Assembly: GCF_014076495.1 (NCBI RefSeq)
Contig: NZ_CP043575.1
Location: 1,178,001-1,242,000, forward strand
Direction of reading: 5' to 3'
DNA from: Comamonas koreensis
GTDB lineage: Bacteria > Pseudomonadota > Gammaproteobacteria > Burkholderiales > Burkholderiaceae_C
Length of the DNA stretch: 64,000 bases
Below the pieces are notes generated by a model, which was given only the letters and a program-made list of their open reading frames with translations, was not told the origin of the DNA and did no database searches. Below are positions 1-11,852 of the stretch, in pieces. Position numbers and translations under genes: made by a program. Each line of letters starts with the position of its first letter. Within the stretch, counting starts at the first letter, position 1.

Positions 1-2
1 AG

Positions 3-155
3 CGCCTGTACGACTATGTCGTGGCGCAGGCGCGCGCGCTGCACCCCGAGGTGGCGACGGGCCGTTTTGGCGCCGACATGAAGGTCTACCTGATGAATGA
101 CGGGCCGGTGACGATTCCGCTGCGCATTGCGCCCGTTGCTGCGACGGTGGCCTGA
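3..155 (+). CDS. dtd: D-aminoacyl-tRNA deacylase, C-terminal part (cut by window edge)
   Basis: Only the last 50 codons are inside the window; the gene starts upstream. The fragment carries the C-terminal signature of Dtd proteins, a phenylalanine-glycine-alanine-aspartate-methionine stretch followed by NDGPVT at about residues 33-38 of the fragment. Dtd removes D-amino acids wrongly attached to tRNA in the cytoplasm. The family recognises the substrate through the NxGPxT-type motif, and NDGPVT here fits it. The reading frame ends with TGA at 153-155. The call is firm for the family, but nothing can be said about the start or the promoter. Confidence 0.85.
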   Translation, partial: RLYDYVVAQARALHPEVATGRFGADMKVYLMNDGPVTIPLRIAPVAATVA

Positions 156-242
156 GGCCTATCCACCCAGCCACGTCATCTGGAGCTCGACAAGCAGCAG
201 CTAGACTCAGTCCTTTTGCCACCGAGAGGACGAGAGACACCG

Positions 243-824
243 ATGACCGAGATGGAAAAAGCCGCTGCCGGCCTGCTGTACGACGCCAACCATGACCCCA
301 GCGTGCTGCAGCTGCGCGATGCCGCCAAGGAAAAGCTGTTTGCCTTCCAGCAGATCGGCGCGCACCTGCGTGCCGAGCGCGAAGTGATTCTGCGCGGCCT
401 GCTGGGCAAGCTGGGCCGCAACCCGGTGTTCGATGGCCCCTTCCTGTGTGACTACGGCTTCAACATCGAGATTGGCGACCACTTCTACACCAATGTGAAC
501 CTGGTCATCCTCGATGCCGCCAAGGTCCGCATCGGCAACAACGTCTTTATCGCGCCCAATGTCGGCCTCTACACCTCCGGCCACCCGCTCGATGCCGCGC
601 GGCGCAACCAGGGGCTGGAATTCGCCCTGCCCATCACCATTGGCGACAACGTCTGGATCGGGGCGGGCGTGCAGGTGCTGCCTGGCGTCAACATCGGTGC
701 CGGCAGCGTGATTGCGGCCGGTGCCATCGTCACCAAGGATGTGCCCGAAGGCGTGGTGAGTGCCGGCAACCCGGCGCGTGTGCTGCGGGCCATCACCGAC
801 AAGGATGCGCAGGCCTACGCCTGA
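243..824 (+). CDS. Sugar O-acetyltransferase of the maltose/galactoside (Maa/LacA/NodL) family
   Basis: Cytoplasmic enzyme predicted to move an acetyl group from acetyl-CoA to a sugar hydroxyl. The 193-residue protein has the short helical N-terminal Mac domain followed by left-handed beta-helix hexapeptide repeats (IGDNVWIGAGVQVLPG and similar) from about residue 75 to the end. The catalytic histidine of the family sits in TSGHPLD at about residue 114. The start at 243 is chosen because the protein then begins MTEMEKAAAG, as family members do, and a GAGAGGACGAGAG purine stretch precedes it; an in-frame ATG at 216 would add nine unlikely residues. It is a single gene and the true acceptor sugar is unknown. 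Confidence 0.85.
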   Translation: MTEMEKAAAGLLYDANHDPSVLQLRDAAKEKLFAFQQIGAHLRAEREVILRGLLGKLGRNPVFDGPFLCDYGFNIEIGDHFYTNVNLVILDAAKVRIGNNVFIAPNVGLYTSGHPLDAARRNQGLEFALPITIGDNVWIGAGVQVLPGVNIGAGSVIAAGAIVTKDVPEGVVSAGNPARVLRAITDKDAQAYA

Positions 825-839
825 GGTGTCGCGTCGCGC

Positions 840-1178
840 TCAGACCGCCGCCAGCGCTGCCAGGTGGGTGTCCACCGTCCCCGCGTCGCTGGCTGCATTC
901 ACATGCGCAAAGTACTGGTACCAGCCGCTGGCCTCTATCGCGGCCAGCAAGGCATCGCGTGCCTGCGGGTTGGGAAAGCGCCAAATGCCTAGAAACTGGT
1001 GCTGGCTGGCTTGTGCAATGGCGGTATCGGTCTCTGCCAGAGAGAGCAGCTCGATGCCCTGGCTGGAGAGCTGGCCCAGGCCCTGGCCGATGGCGGACAG
1101 AAACGACAGGCGCTGCGCGGCGGGCAGCGCCTGCCAGGCGGCATTCGGGGTATAGAGCTCGACAAGGTAGCAAGACAT
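840..1178 (-). CDS. Small uncharacterised protein, possibly DUF6616/ferredoxin-like barrel
   Basis: A 112-residue soluble protein without signal peptide. It begins MSCYLVELYTPNAAWQAL and contains a hydrophobic strand/helix alternation ending in a WYQYFAHVNAA segment, which looks like the small dimeric alpha/beta-barrel proteins annotated DUF6616 or NIPSNAP-like. The family link comes from the general pattern only. It lies 14 bases downstream of the DNA-alkylation-repair gene on the same strand and is probably the last gene of that MarR-led operon. The start at 1178 is preferred over 1262 because the extra 28 residues overlap the upstream gene and look non-coding. Confidence 0.6.
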   Translation of the reverse strand: MSCYLVELYTPNAAWQALPAAQRLSFLSAIGQGLGQLSSQGIELLSLAETDTAIAQASQHQFLGIWRFPNPQARDALLAAIEASGWYQYFAHVNAASDAGTVDTHLAALAAV

Positions 1179-1192
1179 GGCTGGGGCTTCTT

Positions 1193-1963
1193 TCAGCGAA
1201 TACTGCGCAGCGCGCGTTGACAGATACGTGCGGTGTTGGGCGATGGTGTATCGCCCAGCCACTGGCTGCAGATCTCGCGCACCCAGTCGGGCTGGTCCTT
1301 GGCGGCGTCGTTGAGCCAGTTGGCGACGGAATCCTGCACATAGATGGAGGGGTCAGCACGCAGCGCTTGCAGCAGCGGCAGGGCCTGCGCGGGCGTCTTT
1401 TTGAGCGCGGCGATGTGCGCACACCAGACGCCACGTGGGCGCAGTGCCTCGCAGGCAAAGCGGCGCAGCTTGTCGGACGGCGATGCCGTCCAGGGCAGCA
1501 GCTGTGCGATGGCCTCGTGCAGAGCGCTGGCCAGATGCGGGCGCAAGGCCATCCAGGCCCATTCGCGCACGCCAAAATGCCCATCGTCGGCCAGGCTGCG
1601 GATCGCGGAAAGACGCACCGGCAGTGCCAGCCCGGGCTGGGCGCCAACCATAAAGCAGGCCCAGCCGCGCACGGTGTCTACCGGGTGGTTGCGGCACTGC
1701 GCGATGCCCTCGGCGCCCAGGGCATTCAGCAGCAGCTCGCCGATGCGGCCCATGCGCCCCAGAATACCCAGCGTGCAAGCGGCATCGGCTTGCTGCAAGG
1801 TCTGGGCAGAGAGACCGGGAAAGACGGTGCGCAGCAGCTGCGCCTGGTCCAGCGCCGTGCATTCAGCCAGCGTGGCGGTGGCGATCTCGCCTCTGGACAG
1901 CGCTTGCAGCACATCGGCAGGGATATCGGCCGCGCGGCTGGCGCCTTTGCGTGGGCTGTTCAT
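1193..1963 (-). CDS. DNA alkylation repair protein, AlkD-like HEAT-repeat fold
   Basis: A 256-residue protein made of short alpha-helical HEAT-like repeats. The stretch around residues 165-185 (KLRRFACEALRPRGVWC) is typical of the PF08713 DNA alkylation repair family, in which the curved solenoid binds DNA and members such as AlkD excise bulky or cationic N3/N7-alkylpurines. The repeats can be followed as SAIRSLADDGHFGVREWAWMAL, then the RRFACEAL helix, then PSIYVQDSVANWLND. The start codon overlaps the stop of the upstream MarR gene by four bases, so the two are translationally coupled. MarR control suggests induction by a small molecule, perhaps an alkylating or toxic compound; that is inference. 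Confidence 0.75.
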   Translation of the reverse strand: MNSPRKGASRAADIPADVLQALSRGEIATATLAECTALDQAQLLRTVFPGLSAQTLQQADAACTLGILGRMGRIGELLLNALGAEGIAQCRNHPVDTVRGWACFMVGAQPGLALPVRLSAIRSLADDGHFGVREWAWMALRPHLASALHEAIAQLLPWTASPSDKLRRFACEALRPRGVWCAHIAALKKTPAQALPLLQALRADPSIYVQDSVANWLNDAAKDQPDWVREICSQWLGDTPSPNTARICQRALRSIR

Positions 1964-2454
1964 AGCGCTGCTTCGCCCAGGTTGCGGGCCACCTTGTCCA
2001 GCAGTTGGGCCAGCTGCTGGCGCTCGCTGGCCGACAGCCCGCCGTACAACCCGGCGATCCAGTGGCTGTGCTGGGCAAACACCTGTTGGGCCAGCTGCCG
2101 GCCTTTGCCGGTGAGCCGTATGCGCAGCGCGCGGCGGTCGCTGGCCTCGGCATGGCGGGCGACCAGGCCTTCGCGCTCCAGGCCATCGAGCAGACCGGTG
2201 ACGGTGGCCCGGGTCACGCCCGCACGCTCGGCCAAGGTATTGGGCGCCAGGCCATCGGCCGCGGCGTCCAGCAGGAACAGCAGCACAAAGCGCCCTTCCG
2301 ACAGGCCATTCGGGGCCAGCAAGCGGGCGCAGTCGCGGTCAATATCTGCTGCCAGCGTGAGCGTCTGGAAGCAAAGGCGAATCCCTGCCACATCGGGCAT
2401 GCCGCGCCGCTGGGCTTCGTCCAGCAGGGCGTTGTATTTTTGGGCGAGTTGCAT
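1960..2454 (-). CDS. MarR-family transcriptional regulator
   Basis: A 164-residue winged-helix regulator. The helix-turn-helix spans about residues 65-90 (TLAERAGVTRATVTGLLDGL), followed by the wing with the conserved D-R-R element in EASDRRALRIRLT and a C-terminal dimerisation helix. It is the first gene of an operon with the alkylation-repair gene, which it overlaps by four bases, and it probably represses its own operon. A TATAAT -10 box reading leftward lies just upstream at 2481-2486 next to imperfect inverted repeats. The inducing ligand cannot be read from the sequence. Confidence 0.88.
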   Translation of the reverse strand: MQLAQKYNALLDEAQRRGMPDVAGIRLCFQTLTLAADIDRDCARLLAPNGLSEGRFVLLFLLDAAADGLAPNTLAERAGVTRATVTGLLDGLEREGLVARHAEASDRRALRIRLTGKGRQLAQQVFAQHSHWIAGLYGGLSASERQQLAQLLDKVARNLGEAAL

Positions 2455-2473
2455 GATGGCGGCTTATAGTAAG

Positions 2474-2515
2474 GTGGCTAATTATATGCACAAAGCATGC
2501 TGCCTGGTGGCATGC
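2474..2515 (-). promoter_or_regulatory. Candidate promoter and operator of the MarR operon
   Basis: Read leftward, a perfect TATAAT (complement of 2481-2486) lies about 30 bases before the MarR start codon. No convincing -35 box is seen at 17 bases. Two inverted repeats surround it: GCATGC at 2495-2500 and 2510-2515, nine bases apart, and an imperfect AT-rich dyad across 2465-2486. Either could bind the MarR dimer. This rests on pattern only. Confidence 0.35.
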
Positions 2516-2566
2516 CATGGGGATGGCGGTTGGCGAACGCACTGCGTGGCTAGAAGCAGCGCTCCG

Positions 2567-3928
2567 TCACAGGACGGGCGCCACCGGCAGAATCAGCCCA
2601 AATGTCGTCTCGCCGCCCTGCGACTGGGCAAACACCGAGCCGCCATGCATCTTGGCGATGGCTTTGACAATGGCCAGGCCCAGGCCATGGTGGCGCTCGG
2701 CGTTGTGGCGCGAGGCATCGGCGCGGTAGAAGCGGTCAAACAGGTGGCGCAGGTGTTCGGGCGCAATGTCGGGCCCGGTGTTGGTCACGGATATGACCGC
2801 ATGGGCATGCTCGTGCTGCCAGCGCGAGCGTATGTCGATGCGGATCGCAGAGCCCGCCAGCGCATAGCGGGTGGCATTGCTCAGCAGGTTGGACAGCGCG
2901 CGCCGCATCAGCGGCGCATCGACCTGGGCCTGCGCGTCACCCAGCACTTCCAGGCGCAGGTCGGCATCGAGCGCGACCGCTTCATAGAACTCGACCACAT
3001 CCTGGGCAACGGCGGCCAGGCTGACGACCCCGGTCTCGCGCGCGCCCACGCCCTGGTCGGCACGCGAGAGGAAGAGCATGTCGCCCACCATCGCGGCGAT
3101 GCGGCGCAGGTCCTCCAGGTTGGACTCCAGCACATCGCGCAGCTCATCCACCGAGCGGGGCTTGCGCAAGACCACTTCGGTGCTGGAGATCAGGGTGGCC
3201 AGCGGCGTGTTGAGCTCGTGCGCCACGTCGGCGTTGAAGGCTTCGAGCTGGCGGTAGGCATCGGCCAGGCGGTTGAGCAGCGCATTGAACTGCGTGACGA
3301 TGGGCTGCAGCTCCTGGGGCAGGCCGCTGCCGTCGAGCCGGCGCTCAAAATCGCGGGCCGACAGCAGGCTGATCTGCGAGACCAGTGAGGCGATGGGCTG
3401 CAGGCTGCGCTGCACCAGCAGGCCGCCAAACAGCGCCAGCAGCAAGGAGCCGGCCACCATGGCTGCAAACAAGGTCCAGCCCAGGCCGCGCAGCAAGGCC
3501 TCGTCGGGGCGCAGGTCCATCACCAAGGTGGCGGTGGCTGCGCGCGCCTGGTGGTACTGGGGCGCGGTGATGCCAACAGCAAAACTGCGCTGCAGGGTGT
3601 GGTGGCCGCTCCAGTCGGGCGGGATGCTGTCGAACAGCACATGGCCCTGGTCGTCCACCACGCGGATCGCGTAGTCGCCGTGGCCGGCCAGAAAATCGGT
3701 CAGCAGGTGGTCCAGCGCCTTGTCGCGGTGGGCCGTGCTGTCATCGCGCAGCACATGCATCAGCGACTGCTGCTTTTGGTCGAGCATCTCCTTTTGGCGG
3801 GCCGACAAGGTGTTGTCGAAAACCAGAAACACCACCAGGCTGACGGCGCCCAGGCCCAGCATCGACAGCAGCGCCATCCAGCGCGAGAGCCGGCGCCCCA
3901 GATGCGGTACGGCGGTGGTCGGGTTCAT
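2567..3928 (-). CDS. Heavy-metal sensor histidine kinase (CzcS/CopS/CusS type)
   Basis: Inner-membrane sensor of 453 residues. Transmembrane segments lie at about 17-37 and 150-172, enclosing a periplasmic sensor domain of some 110 residues. A HAMP linker follows (about 173-225), then the phosphoacceptor H238 in [12 protein letters not shown], an N box ([12 protein letters not shown], about 345-356) and G boxes ending in [17 protein letters not shown]. The order and spacing match metal-sensing kinases of the CzcS/CopS/SilS group. It is co-transcribed with the response regulator, whose stop overlaps the kinase start by four bases, and the pair diverges from czcCBA. The periplasmic domain presumably senses Zn/Cd/Co or Cu in the periplasm. 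Confidence 0.88.
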   Translation of the reverse strand: MNPTTAVPHLGRRLSRWMALLSMLGLGAVSLVVFLVFDNTLSARQKEMLDQKQQSLMHVLRDDSTAHRDKALDHLLTDFLAGHGDYAIRVVDDQGHVLFDSIPPDWSGHHTLQRSFAVGITAPQYHQARAATATLVMDLRPDEALLRGLGWTLFAAMVAGSLLLALFGGLLVQRSLQPIASLVSQISLLSARDFERRLDGSGLPQELQPIVTQFNALLNRLADAYRQLEAFNADVAHELNTPLATLISSTEVVLRKPRSVDELRDVLESNLEDLRRIAAMVGDMLFLSRADQGVGARETGVVSLAAVAQDVVEFYEAVALDADLRLEVLGDAQAQVDAPLMRRALSNLLSNATRYALAGSAIRIDIRSRWQHEHAHAVISVTNTGPDIAPEHLRHLFDRFYRADASRHNAERHHGLGLAIVKAIAKMHGGSVFAQSQGGETTFGLILPVAPVL

Positions 3929-4614
3929 GGCTGGGCCCGGCTCTCCAGCACATAGCCCATGCCGCGCACGGTGTGGATCAAGGGCGCGGCAAAAGGCTGG
4001 TCCACCTTCATGCGCAGGCGCCGCACGGCCACTTCGACCACATTGGTCTCGCTGTCAAAGTTCATGTCCCAGACCTGCGAGGCCAGCTCGGTGCGCGAGA
4101 GCACCTCACCCTGGCGGCGCAGCAGCAAGGCGAGCAGGTTGAACTCCTTGGCCGTCAGATCGAGCCGCACGCCAGCGCGCACCGCCTTGCGCCGGATCAG
4201 GTCAAGCTCCAGATCAGCCTGGCGCAGCACTGTGGGCTCGGGGGACGCCGGGTGGGCCTGCGCGCGGCGCAGCAGCACCTGGATGCGGGCCACCAGCTCG
4301 GAAAACGCAAAGGGCTTGATCAGGTAGTCATCGGCGCCGCTTTGCAGGCCGCGCACCCGGTCCTGCACATCGCTGCGGGCGGTCAGCATCAGCACCGGGG
4401 TGGATTTGGCCTGGCGCAGCGCGGCCAGCACCGCAAAGCCATCGATGCCCGGGAGCATGCCATCGAGCACGATCAGGTCGTAGTCCAGCTCCATGGCCAG
4501 GTGCAGGCCATCGATGCCGTTGGTGGCGACATCGACCGTGTAGCTCTCCTCGGCCAGACCTTTGCGCAGGTACTCGCCGAGCTTGGCTTCGTCTTCAATC
4601 AGCAGCAGTCTCAT
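3925..4614 (-). CDS. OmpR-family response regulator for metal resistance (CzcR/CopR/CusR type)
   Basis: A 229-residue regulator with a receiver domain (acidic pair in IEDE, phospho-acceptor D51 in VLDGMLPG, conserved lysine in LIKPF near 100) and a C-terminal winged helix (about 130-225) ending in the typical [12 protein letters not shown]. Start 4614 gives the usual MRLLLIEDE opening; an in-frame ATG at 4623 would add MAA. It forms a two-component system with the overlapping kinase gene. A palindrome resembling the CusR/CopR box lies 37 bases upstream, between this gene and czcC, so it probably activates both its own operon and czcCBA. Confidence 0.9.
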   Translation of the reverse strand: MRLLLIEDEAKLGEYLRKGLAEESYTVDVATNGIDGLHLAMELDYDLIVLDGMLPGIDGFAVLAALRQAKSTPVLMLTARSDVQDRVRGLQSGADDYLIKPFAFSELVARIQVLLRRAQAHPASPEPTVLRQADLELDLIRRKAVRAGVRLDLTAKEFNLLALLLRRQGEVLSRTELASQVWDMNFDSETNVVEVAVRRLRMKVDQPFAAPLIHTVRGMGYVLESRAQP

Positions 4615-4650
4615 GGCCGCCATTGTCCCTGATGGTGCCGGCTGGCGGCG

Positions 4651-4666
4651 ATTACAAATTTGTCAT
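4651..4666. promoter_or_regulatory. CusR/CopR-box-like operator between regulator and czcC
   Basis: ATTACAAATTTGTCAT is a 7-2-7 dyad with one mismatch between the arms. The right half followed by TT (TTGTCATTTT) equals the half-site of the box described for CusR/CopR-type metal regulators (ATGACAANNTTGTCAT). Its place in the divergent 211-base gap fits control of both the two-component operon and the efflux operon. Confidence 0.65.
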
Positions 4667-4825
4667 TTTCCCGACGGCATTGTGTTCGTTGCTGCTTTCT
4701 ACAGTCCGTTGCATCGCATATGGATACCGCCTGCATGGGGGCCGCTGCGGTGCTGGCCGCCCCTGTTTGGCCCGGCACTGCCAAGGCCGTCCTGGGCGCT
4801 ATCTGCCACCACAGGAGAAGCAGCT

Positions 4826-6178
4826 ATGACCACCCCGTTGCCGGGCCCCATGCGGGCAGGCACCCATCCTCCACGGCCGCTAGGGCCTGCCTGGCCCGCA
4901 TGGTTGCTGGGGGCTGCCTTGGCCAGCGCCTTGGGGCCGCTGGCTCATGCAGAGCCGATACCTGTGCAAGACCCTGCTACGGCGACCGCCACCCTGCCTG
5001 CAGGGGTGACTCCCTCTATCACGCTGGCCGCCGCTTGGGACAAGGCCCTGGCGGCCAACCCCGGTTTGCAGGCCGCCCGCTTCGGCGCGGCTGCGGCCGA
5101 CGGCCTGGTCATGCAAAGCCAGGCACGCCCCAATCCCGAGGTCTCTCTCAACGTCGAAGACACCCGCCCCGAGACGCGTACCAACACCGTGCAGATCAGC
5201 CAGCTGATTGAGCTGGGCGGCAAGCGCGAGGCGCGCATGCAGCTGGCCGACAGCGAGAAGGCGGCAGCGCAGGCGAGCGTCGTGGCCACCCAGGCGGCAT
5301 TGCGCTACCAGGTGCTGGTCAACTTCAACGAGTTGCTGCTGGCGCAGCAGCGGGTGGACTTTGCGACCAAGACCCATGCGCTGGCCACGCAGGCGCTGGA
5401 TGCCGCCAACAAGCGCGTGCAGGCAGGCAAGGTGCCGCCGCTGGAGGCCAGCCGTGCGCAAGTGGCGCAGGCCAATGCGGCCCTGGAGCTGGCGCAGGCC
5501 CGCTCATTGACCGGCGTGGCGCAGCAGAACCTGGCCTCGCTCTGGGGCGGGCGCGGTGCAGAGCTGGGGCTGGCCAGTGGTGATTTCTCGGCCACCGTGC
5601 AGGCCCCCACGGCCGAGCAGCTGGACCAGCGCCTGGACGATGCGCCTGCGATGCTGCTGGCACGGCGCGCGCTGGAGCAAAGCCACGCCGCCTCTGCGGT
5701 GGAGCGCGCCAAGCGCGTGCAGGACCCGACGTTGAGCCTGGGCGTCAAGCGCGCCCGGGATGTAGGGCGCAACCAGGTGTTTGTCGGGGTAAGCATTCCC
5801 CTGCCTCTGTTTGACAGCAATGCCGGCAACCAGCTGCAGGCACTGCGCAAGGTGGACCAGGCCGAGCAGCAGCTGCAGGACCAGCGCCTGCAACTGCAGG
5901 CCCAGGTGTTTGCCGCCCGCCAGCAGTGGCTCAGCAGCAACCAGCAGGTGGCGCTGCTGCAAAGCCAAGTGATCCCCACGGCGCAATCGGCCTATGACCT
6001 GGCCGTGCGCGGCTTCTCGCTGGGCAAGTTCAGCTTTCTGGATGTGCTCGACGCCCAGCGCAGCCTGTTTGACAGCCAGCGCCAACTGCTGGACCAGCTG
6101 ATGGCCTCGCACCGCGCCCGTGCGGAGATTGAACGCATCTTTGGCACGCCAGCGCTGGCGGCCGCTACAGGAACCTGA
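4826..6178 (+). CDS. czcC: Outer-membrane efflux channel, TolC family (CzcC-like)
   Basis: A 450-residue protein with a signal peptide (hydrophobic AWLLGAALASALGPLAHA, cleavage after about residue 37) and two OEP repeats of long alpha-helices rich in Ala, Gln and Leu, as in TolC/CzcC trimers that cross the outer membrane and periplasm. It ends in a helix followed by a short tail. Start 4826 has AGGAG ten bases upstream and leads straight into the signal peptide; a longer open frame starting at 4562 would run through the regulator gene on the other strand. It is the first gene of czcCBA, with czcB starting four bases after its stop. The channel exports metal cations delivered by CzcBA. Confidence 0.88.
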   Translation: MTTPLPGPMRAGTHPPRPLGPAWPAWLLGAALASALGPLAHAEPIPVQDPATATATLPAGVTPSITLAAAWDKALAANPGLQAARFGAAAADGLVMQSQARPNPEVSLNVEDTRPETRTNTVQISQLIELGGKREARMQLADSEKAAAQASVVATQAALRYQVLVNFNELLLAQQRVDFATKTHALATQALDAANKRVQAGKVPPLEASRAQVAQANAALELAQARSLTGVAQQNLASLWGGRGAELGLASGDFSATVQAPTAEQLDQRLDDAPAMLLARRALEQSHAASAVERAKRVQDPTLSLGVKRARDVGRNQVFVGVSIPLPLFDSNAGNQLQALRKVDQAEQQLQDQRLQLQAQVFAARQQWLSSNQQVALLQSQVIPTAQSAYDLAVRGFSLGKFSFLDVLDAQRSLFDSQRQLLDQLMASHRARAEIERIFGTPALAAATGT

Positions 6179-6182
6179 TCCC

Positions 6183-7562
6183 ATGTCCGAGAAAACCCCA
6201 TTCGATACTTCGCTGAGCTCATCCAAACAGTGGATCGCCGCGGCGGTGATTGCCGCTGCCGGTGTGGCCGGCGGCGCCTATTTGTTGCGCGGCCCGGGCA
6301 CGGCGGCCGCAGCCCCCGCTGCAGCGGCAGCAGGCCATGGCGATGCGCCATCCCACCAGGATGGCGAGCACCATGGCGAAGCTGCTGCCAAAACCGGTGC
6401 CAAGGCGGGCGCCGATGCGCACCAGGAAGCCGACCAGCATGGCGATGGTGAGCACCATGACAACAAAACCGATGCCAGCAGCAAGGATGCGCACGGCGAT
6501 GCCACCGGCGGCCATGCCGAAGGCGAAGAAGCGGGCGAGGGCCTCGTCAAGCTGAGCGCAGCGCAGGCCAAGGCGGCCGGTGTGGTGGTGGACCAGGCGG
6601 GGCCGGCGTCCATCCAAAAGCAGGTGCTGCTGCCCGGCGAGATCCGTTTTGACGAAGACCGCACGGCGCACGTGGTGCCCAGGGTGGCCGGTGTGGTGGC
6701 CTCGGTCCACGCCCAGCTCGGTGAGCAGGTGGCCAAGGGGCAGCTGCTGGCTGTCATCCAGAGCCCGGCGGTGTCGGACCAGCGCAGCGAGCTGCAAACG
6801 GCGCAGCGGCGGCTGGCCTTTGCCAAGAGCAGCTACGAGCGCGAAAAGCAGCTGTGGCAGGAGCGGATCTCTGCCGAGCAGGATTACCAGGCAGCGCGCC
6901 AAGCGCTGCAGGAGGCCGAGATTGCCGTGGCCAATGCCGCGCAAAAGCTGTCCGCCATTGGGGCGGGCGTGGCTGGTGCCAGCCGCTATGAGCTGCGCGC
7001 GCCGCTGGCTGGCATGGTGGTGGAGAAGCACCTGACCGTGGGCGAGTCGGTGACCGACAGCACGGCCTCGTTCACCGTCTCCGATCTGCGCTCGGTCTGG
7101 GCGGAGATCAGCGTGGCCGCCCCGCAGCTGCCCGATGTGCGAATGGGCGCGCCGGTCGTCGTGCGCGCCACGGCGTTTGACTCCCAAGCCGAAGGCCGGA
7201 TCGCCTACGTGGGAGCGCTGATCGGCGCGCAAACCCGCACGGCACCGGCGCGCGTGGCGCTGGCCAATCCGCAAGGGGTGTGGCGCCCGGGCCTGTTTGT
7301 CGATGTGGCGGTGCTGGCCGGTGAATCACCCGTCCCCATTGCGGTGGACGCCAAGGCCATCCAGCGGCCCGATGGCAAAGAGAGCGTGGTGTTTGTGCCG
7401 GCCGAGGGCGGCTACCGGGCCCAGGTGGTTGAGCTGGGTGCGACGGATGGCAAAACCACCGAAGTCACATCGGGCCTGCAGGCCGGGCAGCGCTATGTCA
7501 AGGAGGGCTCCTTCATGCTGCGGGCCGAGCTGGGCAAGGCCTCTGCCGAGCACGCGCATTGA
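6183..7562 (+). CDS. czcB: Periplasmic adaptor of metal RND efflux pump (CzcB-like) with His-rich insert
   Basis: Membrane-fusion protein of 459 residues, anchored by an N-terminal hydrophobic segment (about 16-36) with the rest in the periplasm. A low-complexity stretch at residues 52-111 contains ten histidines (HQDGEHH, HGDGEHHDN, AHGDATGGHAEG) mixed with acidic residues and probably binds Zn/Cd/Cu. After it come the barrel-sandwich, a helical hairpin (about 195-265) and the beta-barrel domains typical of HlyD/CzcB adaptors. It links the CzcA pump to the CzcC channel. The start has only a weak Shine-Dalgarno and lies four bases after the czcC stop, so translation is probably coupled. Confidence 0.88.
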   Translation: MSEKTPFDTSLSSSKQWIAAAVIAAAGVAGGAYLLRGPGTAAAAPAAAAAGHGDAPSHQDGEHHGEAAAKTGAKAGADAHQEADQHGDGEHHDNKTDASSKDAHGDATGGHAEGEEAGEGLVKLSAAQAKAAGVVVDQAGPASIQKQVLLPGEIRFDEDRTAHVVPRVAGVVASVHAQLGEQVAKGQLLAVIQSPAVSDQRSELQTAQRRLAFAKSSYEREKQLWQERISAEQDYQAARQALQEAEIAVANAAQKLSAIGAGVAGASRYELRAPLAGMVVEKHLTVGESVTDSTASFTVSDLRSVWAEISVAAPQLPDVRMGAPVVVRATAFDSQAEGRIAYVGALIGAQTRTAPARVALANPQGVWRPGLFVDVAVLAGESPVPIAVDAKAIQRPDGKESVVFVPAEGGYRAQVVELGATDGKTTEVTSGLQAGQRYVKEGSFMLRAELGKASAEHAH

Positions 7563-7574
7563 TCGGGAGCCCGC

Positions 7575-10754
<3,180 letters not shown>

Positions 10755-10774
10755 GGGGGCCGGCAGGCACTGAA

Positions 10775-10807
10775 CACAAAGCCATGGCCCGCTGCCATGG
10801 CTTTGTG
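10775..10807 (+). terminator. Long perfect hairpin after czcA
   Basis: Arms 10775-10788 and 10794-10807 pair over 14 bases with a five-base loop. There is no T run directly after it, so it may stop transcription weakly or protect the 3' end of the czcCBA message. Confidence 0.6.
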
Positions 10808-10950
10808 GCTTCTGCCCCAGGCGCGCAGCGCGCATTGCAGCAATGTCATCTTGCTGTGGGGCTTTGGTCAGCGTGTTTTTTCAACAATGGAGCCATCTCG
10901 AATGCACCTGCAGCGAGAGTATTTCCACTCCTATGAAAGGCATTGCAACC

Positions 10951-11295
10951 ATGCAAAAGACACGCACCTCCACCTTGTTGTCCCTGGCGTTCGCAGCCCT
11001 GTCGCTGGGCATGCTGGGCAACGCATCGGCCAGCGCCACCTTGCACTCGGCACCGACGGAAAAGGGCTACGAGCTCTACCCCGAACATGCCCAGCCGGGC
11101 AAGAGCCGCGCCCAGGTGCAGGCGGAGACCATCGAGGCGCTGCAAAAGCGCGGGCCGAACGCCTTGCGCAGCAGCAACTACCCGCCCGCGCCTGTTGCTT
11201 CCGGTCCAGGCAAGACGCGCCAGCAGGTGATCGATGCCTACACCAGCGAGACGCCGGCGCAGAGAAAGGCGCGCTTGCAAATGTTCCGTGGCTAA
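10951..11295 (+). CDS. Small secreted DUF4148-type protein
   Basis: A 114-residue protein with a signal peptide (hydrophobic TLLSLAFAALSLGMLGNASASA, cleavage after about residue 27). The mature part contains two short copies of a G-K-(S/T)-R-xx-V element (PGKSRAQVQAETIEAL and PGKTRQQVIDAYTSE), the hallmark of DUF4148 proteins, which are common in Burkholderiales and usually sit in the periplasm with unknown function. Start 10951 has AAAGG ten bases upstream; ATG 10933 is an alternative. It lies between two metal-resistance loci, so a metal-responsive role is possible but unproven. A clear terminator follows. Confidence 0.75.
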   Translation: MQKTRTSTLLSLAFAALSLGMLGNASASATLHSAPTEKGYELYPEHAQPGKSRAQVQAETIEALQKRGPNALRSSNYPPAPVASGPGKTRQQVIDAYTSETPAQRKARLQMFRG

Positions 11296-11312
11296 ACGCG
11301 GCGTGGCTCTAG

Positions 11313-11339
11313 AAGGTGGCGCAGTGCGCCACCTTTTTT
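11313..11339 (+). terminator. Rho-independent terminator after the DUF4148 gene
   Basis: AAGGTGGCGC at 11313-11322 pairs with GCGCCACCTT at 11326-11335 around a three-base loop and is followed by a run of Ts to 11339. The GC-rich stem plus T run is the standard intrinsic terminator. Confidence 0.9.
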
Positions 11340-11376
11340 GCGCCGTTTGACTTTCCAACCACTCGGCGCCTTATGC

Positions 11377-11811
11377 CTAGCGCACATGCAGATGCTGTTT
11401 GACGGCCGGCGCCACAGGCGTCTCGGCCAGGCCCGCCAGAATGCCGCAGTGCTCCACATCCTGGGTGCCCCGGCAGCGGTCACGCAACGCGATCAGCTGG
11501 GCCTCCAGCCCGCGCAGCTCCTGGATGCGCAGGGCGACATGGCCGATATGCGCTTCAAGCAGCTTGTCCACCGTTTCGGCGCAGTCCTGGGCGGGTTCGT
11601 CCTTGTAACGCAGCAGCTCGCGCACTTCGTCCAGCGACATCTGCAGCCCTCGGCAGTTGCGGATGAACTGCAGGCGCTCCAGGTGTTGCTCTTCATAGAT
11701 GCGGTAGTTGCTGGCGGTGCGCGTGGGCTGCGGCAGCAGGCCTTCGCGCTCGTAGTAGCGGATGGTTTCCACGGGCGTCGCCGAGGCCGTGGCCAGTTCA
11801 CCGATTTTCAT
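11377..11811 (-). CDS. cadR: MerR-family Cd(II)/Pb(II)-responsive regulator CadR
   Basis: A 144-residue regulator with the MerR winged helix (MKIGELATASATPVETIRYYEREGLL, residues 1-26), a long dimerisation helix, and cysteines at 77, 113 and 122 corresponding to the metal-binding cysteines of the CadR/PbrR group. A histidine appears in the tail (KQHLHVR). Family members bend a promoter with a 19-20-base spacer so RNA polymerase can start when Cd, Pb or Zn binds. The gene diverges from the P-type ATPase gene, and exactly such a promoter with a palindrome lies between them. The call as cadR is strong from sequence plus context. Confidence 0.9.
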   Translation of the reverse strand: MKIGELATASATPVETIRYYEREGLLPQPTRTASNYRIYEEQHLERLQFIRNCRGLQMSLDEVRELLRYKDEPAQDCAETVDKLLEAHIGHVALRIQELRGLEAQLIALRDRCRGTQDVEHCGILAGLAETPVAPAVKQHLHVR

Positions 11812-11852
11812 GTCATTGCCCCCATGTCCATACGGAGTCTAGCGATTTAGGC

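Noticed and set aside
959..3388. 809-codon open frame on the plus strand
   Set aside because: It lies antisense over the alkylation-repair, MarR and kinase genes and has no family features; long antisense frames are expected at this GC content.
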